A stretch of 31,647 nucleotides of DNA from Rhizaria sp. SCN 62-66 (lineage: Eukaryota; Rhizaria, unplaced): NCBI GenBank assembly GCA_001724265.1, contig MEDY01000406.1:1-31647 (forward strand). Reading direction: 5' to 3'. The notes below the pieces were generated by a model that ran no database searches, was not told the origin of the DNA, and saw nothing but the letters and a program-made list of their open reading frames with translations. Below, one piece after another: positions 19,726-26,509 of this stretch (the stretch's first letter is position 1; every line of letters starts with the position of its first letter). Made by a program: the position numbers and the translations under genes.

Positions 19726-20804
19726 TTAGCCACCAGCCATCTCAACATTGCCGCCCCGCGTGGTCGTCTGCTTTGCGACATTGCCATCGGGAGACTCAAC
19801 ATCTACCTTACCAGAGCGCGCAAAGCAGAGGCACTTGTTGCAGTACGCGATCAAGATGAAGAGAGCGATAAGCAGCACAACACCAACGGGGACAACAATT
19901 GCAATGATTAGTGCTTCGTCATCAGATGTTTCGTCATCACCATCACTGCCGTTACTTCCATCATCGTCGTCACTGGGCAGAGCCTTGGTGTAAGCATTAG
20001 TGCCAAACGAAGCCGGTAGCTCGTCCCCGTCTTCCACATTTGCGTCGCTCACGGTCATTCCAGCGTCCGTGTGAAGAAAGCTGCTGTCACCGCCGGCGCC
20101 TGCGTAGCCAGTGCCACCGCTGTAACCCAGCGAGAAGAGCAAGTGATTGCGCTCGTGACATCGATCTCGAACTTGAACTGCCTGGCGGTTATGTTAAGGC
20201 TAACGAGCCGTGATGCAGAGATCTTACTGCCCCTAGCCATAACTGTAAAGGCCGTGCCCTCAGTAACAATCCACGCTGCAAACTTGGTACGCAGAGCGTC
20301 GGTAATTGTGGTGTTCCGAGCCGTGATCCAGGTTGTCGTGGTCTGCCACATGTGCCCAACGAGGCCGAGAGTTACTGACCGGCATAAACAGTCGCTCTCT
20401 TCAGTAAAACCAGCACCGCAAACACACTTGTTGCAGTTGATATTGGCAGCTCCTTTGTTGTGGCAGTCACGCTCGCAAGTGCTGCATGTGGGGTCCAGCC
20501 AGGCCCCGGACGCCAGGCATGTGCAGTCAGCATTGCATGTAACCTCGCTCCCATCAGCAGTCACGTGACCGGAGCGGAAGCCGCCGTGCTCGCACACGGT
20601 GTCATCGCAGCTGGCGACGGGCGTGGCGCAGTTTGCGCCGGTGAACAAGGCGACGCCATTGCTGTCTTTGCAGCAGACACATCGCGCACGCTGCGCGATA
20701 TTGTTGACTATACACGCCGACGAAGTGGCACCATTGCAGCCAATGGTGGCACACGGTGAAACCGAGCAGAACGCGCCAGACCAGTCGCCTACGCAGTCGC
20801 ACAT
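19726..20804 (-). pseudogene. EGF-like single-pass membrane protein, frame-broken and 5'-truncated
   Basis: Frame 1 (20804 to about 20145) encodes Cys-rich EGF-like modules: CDCVGDWSGAFCS at the very start, then several CxC and CxxC pairs to CNKCVCGAGFTEESDCLC, followed by a non-Cys module ending SASRLVSLNITARQFKFEID. Frame 2 takes over at about 20140 (NHLLFSLGYSGGTGYAGAGG). It runs through an acidic linker, one transmembrane helix (ALIIAIVVPVGVVLLIALFIL) and a ~40-residue tail to TAA at 19726. A single-base shift near 20145 joins them, and no small GT-AG intron does so convincingly. There is no signal peptide: the ATG lies two bases before an EGF Cys, and an in-frame TAA lies just upstream. 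I read this as the remnant of a surface receptor. A missing upstream exon plus one unrecognised intron is the alternative. Confidence 0.6.
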
Positions 20805-21387
20805 AACAATTTATAATATCAGAGACACAGCATATAATTCGAATTAAATACTTGGTTCTTATTGTTTTCATAGAAAAAGAGAGTCTGTGTTCACAGGAAA
20901 ACGAAGTGTGTATACACAAGAAACGCCACCTTTAAATCGCAGCCGGCAAATGCTGTCGACTGGAATTTTATGCAGAATGTCGGCGGTAACAACATCTGAC
21001 ACACAACAAACTTTTTTCAAAGCACTCTACAATCTGTCTACAAGTGCATGTTTATGATATGATATCCATTTAGGGCTCTCGAAACTGATCTAACCGTGCA
21101 AAAACATACATATTTCAATATAATCTCACTGTGGTCCCCCCATGTGGATGGAACGACCAACGTCAGCAACAGGATCATGTAGATGGTCATTAACTAGTGT
21201 CAATTATGTACACAACGCGCTGACCATCTACCGACTGCCTCTAAATAGAATGATAAGCTTGCTGTATATTCTATTGGTTTAAGCTATGCTGGTGTTGTAG
21301 ATGCGTAAGGTTCATAAGTTCATGCGCATCAGTGCCTCACACAGGCCTGAACGAAGAAAACAGCATGCGCGAACCGTTAACTTTGCA
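20805..21387. other. spacer with a perfect 11-base inverted repeat
   Basis: This AT-rich 583-base spacer lies between the RING/B-box gene and the EGF-like gene, both on the minus strand. GTAGATGGTCA (21179-21189) and TGACCATCTAC (21221-21231) are perfect reverse complements with a 31-base loop. No coding frame with typical codon use is present. Confidence 0.55.
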
Positions 21388-22443
21388 CTATTGACCTGGT
21401 TGCGGACTGGTGTAGGTCTCAAAGCGCTGCAGCGCGCGTGCATCAAATGGTTGCGCACTATTATCGCTTGTTGACGCAGTTTTCCCCTGCACACACGACA
21501 TCACACGCCCGACAGGCACCGCGCCGTTCAGCAAAGTGGCAGCGCAAGGCTTGAACACGATAAACCACGGTGAATCGCACGCTCCGTGAACAGTCGTTAT
21601 TTCACGAGGCACAACTTCGCGAGGGTACATCAGCACTGTACCAACTGGATATGTCACATTTTCACTGGCAGCGGGCGCCGTGTACTCACCGTAAACAATG
21701 TCGGTGTCAGGAAGTGTGATGGGTGACTTGGCACAGGAGGGGCCGTGTTGTACATGATGCACTGTGACAAACGGCAGACGCGTGCCCGGAGACTGGCTTG
21801 AAGGGACGAAACATTGGTGCAATCGGATGCCCAATGCGTAGGTGTGACCTGCAGTGCGGAAGTGTGTTGCGTTATGAGGGAACCGTTTGTTATCAAGACG
21901 TATTACCATGCGATGATTGTCGTAGCCTGCGTTGTTTCCATCACATAAATCAACATAAATGACCACATCAGATGTCATGTGCTCTGGCCCCAACTTCTGC
22001 AGAGCATATGCCAGAATACGATCGCGAGCCTTTGTTTGCAGTAGCGTGAGTGCGGCAGGAGGTGGAACGCCATGAGTCCTCACAGGAGCGGGAGACGGTG
22101 TGTAGTCATATGACGACACTTTTGCCTGTCGACGAGGGTACCCACACTCCTCTAGGCTGCAAGCAATGTGTGAATCAAATGCTTCCTCCCAACTATTCGA
22201 CTGGAGAACTAGCTTCCATTTTGCATTGGCAGCAGCTTCTGCCTCGGCAGCCGCCTTTGCGGCTGCTTCAGCAGCAGTCAATGCGGCAGCTTTGGCGGCA
22301 GCTTTTGCCTCCCCCCTCGCTACAAAATGCATAGAAACAATGTCAGCCAACATCTGCAGCGCACGCTTCTCATGGAAAACATCTGGAAACGCAACAGCGA
22401 CACGCACACGCCACTTTGCACCCGTAGACGCTGTCAACACTGC
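21388..22443 (-). CDS. C-terminal half of the RING/B-box protein, beyond an in-frame TAG
   Basis: This frame is the direct continuation of the B-box reading frame after TAG 22444-22446. It has no ATG near its start; the first codons are GCA GTG TTG, so it is not an independent gene. It encodes 351 residues: a beta-like TGAKWRVRVAVAFPDVF, an Ala/Glu-rich helix with repeated AEAAAKAAAEAEAA, then a globular-looking part (VVIYVDLCDGNNAGYDNH, GHTYALGIRLHQCF, TYPVGTVLMYPREVVPREI, SPWFIVFKPCAATLLNG). I do not recognise the domain. It ends with TAG at 21388. The simplest history is a CAG-to-TAG change in a single longer gene. Readthrough or a missed intron could also explain it. Confidence 0.5.
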   Translation of the reverse strand, partial: AVLTASTGAKWRVRVAVAFPDVFHEKRALQMLADIVSMHFVARGEAKAAAKAAALTAAEAAAKAAAEAEAAANAKWKLVLQSNSWEEAFDSHIACSLEECGYPRRQAKVSSYDYTPSPAPVRTHGVPPPAALTLLQTKARDRILAYALQKLGPEHMTSDVVIYVDLCDGNNAGYDNHRMVIRLDNKRFPHNATHFRTAGHTYALGIRLHQCFVPSSQSPGTRLPFVTVHHVQHGPSCAKSPITLPDTDIVYGEYTAPAASENVTYPVGTVLMYPREVVPREITTVHGACDSPWFIVFKPCAATLLNGAVPVGRVMSCVQGKTASTSDNSAQPFDARALQRFETYTSPQPGQ

Positions 22444-23781
22444 CTACCAGTCTGTCAACTGTGCAAGGACAACAGCAGCGGTGCGCTTATTGATATCTGT
22501 AAGCAGCATTGTCGCAACAAGACCAGAGTTGTCAGTGTTGTTATCGTCAGACTGAGCTCCTCCGCTGCTCTTGCTGCCACCATTGCGCAGCACTGTGAAG
22601 CTTGCATGGACAGTGCCAAATCCACAGGTGTTTCCACTGATAGCGTCGCCCCTGTCAACTAAATGAGCAAGCGCGGCGGTTTTCTCGCCGGTTTCCTTCG
22701 CTTTGATTTGATTTTCAATGCCGTCTTCAACGTCATCGCTGTCCTCAGTCTCAATCAGTGCGGCGACGGCCCTAGCACGTACTCCGCAGGCGTCGTAGCT
22801 TGCAGCAAGGCTTGTTGACAGAATAGTTGCCGTGACCTCACCGACAACCGCGCATTTGCACTGAAGAAAAGATCTCGCAGATGTTGTAAGACTTGAACTT
22901 GCGTCTGTATGTGCATTGGAGGGTGTGCCCTCAACAATTGTGGCAGGAACGGCTCCATCTTCACTCAATTGAAATTGTGTGTTTTGAGACGTGAGCAGCG
23001 GGGAAGCCCCGCAACCGCAGCCGCGACGCACAGTGCACGTGAAACGCACGCCGCACAACTCAACCGTGCCAAGTTGAGCAGCGAAGCCGTCGCCGTTAGA
23101 TGCAGAGAGCAGGTCAGCGAGTGGCACATCAGCTTCGCACGTGACCTCCCGCGGTACTAACCCAGCAGTCGCATCGGTGGTCGCTGCCTCGAACGCAGCA
23201 CGTGCAGCAGCCCAGGGTGTGTCGGCAGGCATATTATTGATAACTTGCTCGTTTGGTTTGCTGCTATTTAGGTCTGCGTTTACGGATGCCCTAGCGGTCG
23301 CACTTGTGAAAAGCCAGACGGGAAGTGACGCTAAAAGCCTCCCGAGACGTGTGATACTTGGCGCATCTGTGGCGCCAGTCATGCTCGCAAGTGTGTTTTT
23401 CGTCCGCGCTAGAGTCTCATGTTCTTGTTTGGTGCGCTGTAACAGAAAAAGCTGCAATTGCTTTGCCAACGCTGACAGGGGAGCAAGTGCTTGGGATGGA
23501 TATCGCTCAGTTGTGGTTGAGAGTGTGGTCAATTTGGCATCGGTCTTCGTGCGTAAGGTTTCAGTAAGTGCAGTTTCGTTCTTGAGCTGCAGTGTCAGCT
23601 CGGCAATGCGGGAAGTAAGTGTGGTGGCGTGAGAGCGTAGCTCGGCGTGCTTGGTTGTAACACTGCGGATTACGTGGTCTTTGTGTTCACCGTCGATAAG
23701 TGCACAGTGGCCGCATACGACATTGACACATGTGTCGCACCAGTAGAGCATGAGTACGGGCTCGTCATGCTTGTAGCAACA
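22444..23781 (-). CDS. B-box zinc finger and coiled coil exon of a TRIM-like protein
   Basis: This exon encodes a full B-box: C-x2-H (CYKH), x9, C-x2-C (CDTC), x4, C-x2-C (CGHC), x6, H-x2-H. It is followed by a coiled coil of about 100 residues (ELRSHATTLTSRIAELTLQL and onward) and a ~200-residue region with CGVRFTCTVRRGCGCG that I do not recognise. The ATG at 23751 cannot be the true start, because the first Cys and His of the B-box lie upstream of it in the same frame. That sequence begins immediately after a pyrimidine-rich acceptor (CACTTTTAG, AG ending at 23782) with a CACTAAT branch-like sequence upstream. The exon is therefore internal to a longer gene with the RING exons at 24064-24429. 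Such proteins are usually E3 ubiquitin ligases. The frame ends at TAG 22444-22446 but coding character continues beyond it. Confidence 0.65.
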   Translation of the reverse strand, partial: CCYKHDEPVLMLYWCDTCVNVVCGHCALIDGEHKDHVIRSVTTKHAELRSHATTLTSRIAELTLQLKNETALTETLRTKTDAKLTTLSTTTERYPSQALAPLSALAKQLQLFLLQRTKQEHETLARTKNTLASMTGATDAPSITRLGRLLASLPVWLFTSATARASVNADLNSSKPNEQVINNMPADTPWAAARAAFEAATTDATAGLVPREVTCEADVPLADLLSASNGDGFAAQLGTVELCGVRFTCTVRRGCGCGASPLLTSQNTQFQLSEDGAVPATIVEGTPSNAHTDASSSLTTSARSFLQCKCAVVGEVTATILSTSLAASYDACGVRARAVAALIETEDSDDVEDGIENQIKAKETGEKTAALAHLVDRGDAISGNTCGFGTVHASFTVLRNGGSKSSGGAQSDDNNTDNSGLVATMLLTDINKRTAAVVLAQLTDW

Positions 23782-23896
23782 CTAAAAGTGTTTGATACAA
23801 ATAGTAACAAAGAAAGTGACAATGTCGAATTAGTGATGGTTATTAATTGAAACAAATTCGAGTATTCTGGAAGGAAGAATGAAAGACTCATCAAAC
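23782..23896 (-). other. putative intron upstream of the B-box exon
   Basis: The acceptor side is strong: a T-rich tract ending CACTTTTAG at 23782, with CACTAAT upstream. The donor is weaker (GTTTGA at 23896), chosen because the frame before it (PSVRPSSVNACSLAAATTSGC) has GC-rich codon use and joins in phase 0. Exact borders need transcript data. Confidence 0.4.
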
Positions 23897-24063
23897 GCAG
23901 CCGCTTGTTGTTGCTGCTGCGAGACTACATGCATTCACGCTGCTAGGACGTACGCTAGGATTGCGGTTCGCGGGGGTGTCAATGACGGAGACAACAACAC
24001 TATTGACGGTGCTGCCATCGCTGCCACGGCTACCGCTGCTGCCTATGCTGGGCGCTGGCTCAC

Positions 24064-24429
24064 CTTGGAGCGCACTTTCGGACTAAGAGTGTTTGTGACA
24101 TAACGTACATCATAATTTGGCAGTCTGTGAGATCAATTAAGTTTATGTTTTCGTATGCTAACTTTTGCTTTCCGCAGTAGTTCGGAGATATCGGAAGCAC
24201 TTGCTACAGATGAAGGTTGATTGCGTCAGATTCTGCTGAGCGTGAGCAAGCGAGAGTGAGCAAGCAAGTCTCGATAGTGCATTACCTTGAAGCAACCTTG
24301 ACAAAGACTTTGAGGGCGACATTTGCCTGGTGATTGAATATTCTTGCGGTGTATCATGCAGTTATACACCCTAGATGTCCTGTGGGTGGGGTGTGCTAAA
24401 TATAGCGCAAGATGCGGACAAATGCAGCA
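24064..24429 (-). CDS. RING-finger exons of the TRIM-like gene
   Basis: Three candidate exons read through a RING pattern. Exon a (to 24286) has CCIC, 32 residues, then C-x2-Q-x2-C-x2-C in KCRPQSLCQGCFK. It ends at a clean donor AAG|GTAATG. A 50-base intron (24285-24236), pyrimidine-rich and ending GCTCAG, leads to exon b (24235-24163) with QNLTQSTFICSKCF, which supplies the last C-x2-C at the expected spacing. A 38-base intron (24162-24125) may lead to exon c (24124-24064), which ends at a second good donor, AAG|GTGAGC. The His normally found between C3 and C4 is Gln. The start of the gene further upstream is not found, and the exons between 24063 and 23897 are uncertain. Confidence 0.45.
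24236..24285 (-). other. putative 50-base intron inside the RING finger
   Basis: GTAATG donor and pyrimidine-rich GCTCACGCTCAG acceptor. Removing exactly 50 bases joins the second Cys pair of the RING to its final Cys pair in frame with normal spacing of 11 residues. The unspliced frame loses the last pair. Confidence 0.5.
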
Positions 24430-24881
24430 AGGTGAGGCGAGATAGGATGACCTCGGGGGTAATTGCTTGTACCCAAGCCAAAATAGTGCATCTGGAGATA
24501 TAATAAATGAAAAATGTAGCAAACATTGTAACCATCCTAATTTATTTCACAAAACTATATCTGACGATCACACTACCACGACGATGACATTTTCCATTGG
24601 CGTTGCTCGTCTCTGACCTGGCTTAAAACTGAGCAGCATCATCGTAATTTTCGCCAATTAAATGCACGCCTGTCGATATTATATAACACCAATCGATAAC
24701 CAATTACGTATCGTATACTATATCACGATTCAAGTTTGATATTTTGCTATTTGAGGACGAAATCCCTCAAAACAATTGTTTGGAGTCTGCCTGCTTTGCA
24801 GTACTCGTTCATGGTGCCCAATGGCCGATCGCTACAATGGCATGTGAATACACATGAGTCTTAGATAATCTTTATTTGTAG
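24430..24881. other. AT-rich spacer between divergent coding segments
   Basis: This is strongly AT-rich sequence, with a TATTATATAACACC stretch near 24680. It lies between the minus-strand RING exons and the plus-strand island, and it probably contains the still missing first exon or promoter of the RING gene. No gene is recognised. Confidence 0.4.
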
Positions 24882-25237
24882 ATGAATTGTGTTGCTGCGT
24901 GCCTAACGCTTGTGCGAGCGCCCTGAACGAGCCCGTGTGCATCCCAGCCCTGCAGATTCCGGTCGCTCCCGCACTGGCCGCCCCAGCCCCAGCCACCGCA
25001 CCGGTCGTGGCCGCGCTGGACAGACTGGAGAGCGTGTCATGCGCCGGCATTGAGTCGCCAGACACGGTGGGCACCAGTGACGCAAAAAGTCGCCAGCCCA
25101 GTGGCGCCTCCAGCAGCTCAGGACTCGCGCCGAGCGCGGCTGCACTGGAACTCGTGACATCGCTAGTACTGCGGCTATACGCGTCTCCAGCGTCGACGCC
25201 GAGTCAACTCACGACAATCGACTGCTGGGCGTTTTGA
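24882..25237 (+). CDS. unrecognised coding-like segment, possible internal exon
   Basis: A GC-rich frame with strong C/G third positions follows an acceptor-like TTTATTTGTAG that ends at 24881. It encodes about 117 residues: a Cys-containing start (CCCVPNACASALNEPVCIP), an Ala/Pro linker, LDRLESVSCAGIESP and a Ser-rich end, closing with TGA at 25235-25237. There is no in-frame ATG; the printed start is a TTG. No domain is recognised. The sharp rise in GC content against its flanks is the main support for coding. Confidence 0.35.
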
Positions 25238-25684
25238 GTGTGCGTAAGCGTAGAGTGGCAGAGACACGGTGCGGCAGCAAGCCGAGCAAGTGTCTGCGGC
25301 AGCAACGACGCGTCCGGGAGCGCTGCCGGTGCAGGGCCGGGCTCAAAGTCAGCTCAACCCATCTCCCGCGGCCCACGTTCACAGCGCCCATCGTGGCCTA
25401 CGCAGAGATTGCACGAATACCAGGTCCGTTGTAGACAAAAGCGCGCGCGCGCCTGTATGAGCGCGGACACGCTGAGCACGCCGCGACCACGAACGGCCTT
25501 CCCTCGAGCCGCTGCAGCGCCACCGAGCCCTGCAGTGCTGCCGCGTGAAGGCGCCGCGCTCGCGGCGCCCGCGCGCCGCGCTCGCGGCGCCCGCGGCGCC
25601 CGCGGGCTACCACTAGCCGTACTCGCTCTGCGCGGCCTCGACCGCCGCGGTGCCCTGCCACGCGCGCGCCAGCAGTGGGACTGA
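25238..25684 (+). other. GC-rich, coding-like continuation after TGA, with short repeats
   Basis: The same frame continues directly after TGA 25235-25237 for another 148 codons, with Ser/Ala/Arg/Pro-rich sequence and no ATG until codon 74. Inside it, CGCGCTCGCGGCGCCCGCG occurs twice near 25556-25600, giving an Ala-Arg repeat. A GTAAGC donor-like site lies at 25244. It may be decayed coding sequence or a non-coding GC-rich island; I cannot decide. Confidence 0.25.
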
Positions 25685-26509
25685 AAGTAGTGCCTGGCTT
25701 CGCAGATGCACTGGTGGCGTGGACACTGTTAGTATTGCTTAGCGTTGCTCGGATTTGAGGCATGGGTGTGATGTACTCGCTTGCCAACACTAAGGTAGCA
25801 CAGCACTTCCTGAACTTCGTCATCGTCGTGGAGATATGAAAAGGTCGGTGCATGACAACACAAAACGCACTCAAACGACTATCGAGACGTAATCACGGGT
25901 ACAATACCGGAATATGATGCCTTCACAATAATAATACATTATTCAAGCAGAATAAGTCAACACATACAAGATATCTCGTTTTTGTCTCAAAAATTGTGAG
26001 GTCTGCCCAATAAACACCGACTCTAGCCTTAAGAGGCAGGGAGGGCAGTGATCCTGGTGACAGGAGACCAGGACAGCTAACCTGTACGGTTGGGCGAGAG
26101 GAAAAACGAAAATTTAGTAGGTGAAATACGCGTTGCTGTCTCCATGAGTGTGAGTGCGACGGTTTTGTTTCGAATTTAATATTTGCAGGCATTATGATAC
26201 CATTTTTGCAGATCCTGAACACGCGCTCATCTAATGTTATATCCATTCTGCGAACACCCTCCATTTGCTTCTCTCAGCCGCTCGCCAGGCGCGCTTTTGG
26301 CTCGCATTCTAGGCTTCAAAACGACTTCTGTGATCGAGAAGCACAAAGTTTGATTTGTTATACGGCCAGTATAACTCAAATCCGCCGTTGGCACCCTGGA
26401 AAACGGAGCATAAGCACTGTAGTTCCACACACCGTCCAGGGCTTAAACCTCCAGGGCTGTTCATATCCCGGCAACCTTTCGCCGCTCCCGCGTCTTCCGC
26501 GTGCTCGTC
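25685..26509. other. spacer upstream of the sushi-like gene
   Basis: This 825-base spacer is AT-rich in its middle part (25880-26240). A small hairpin-like CCTGGT/ACCAGG lies near 26054-26072. The last ~120 bases become GC-richer and include the likely promoter and leader of the plus-strand surface-protein gene. No tRNA-like or other RNA structure was recognised. Confidence 0.45.

Noticed and set aside
20166-20215. 50-base GTAAGA...GCAG intron that would also join the two EGF-gene frames
   Set aside because: The sequence it would remove reads as a good continuation of the module (SRLVSLNITARQFKFEID), so I prefer a frame break just after it. RNA data could overturn this.
21388-22446. Reassigned TAG codon (TAG as an amino acid)
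   Set aside because: The frame also ends in TAG at 21388-21390, with only 16 codons before the next stop; one internal TAG is too little to claim a changed code.
26040-26080. Hairpin CCTGGT/ACCAGG as a terminator or RNA gene
   Set aside because: The six-base stem is too short to support a call in a eukaryotic spacer.
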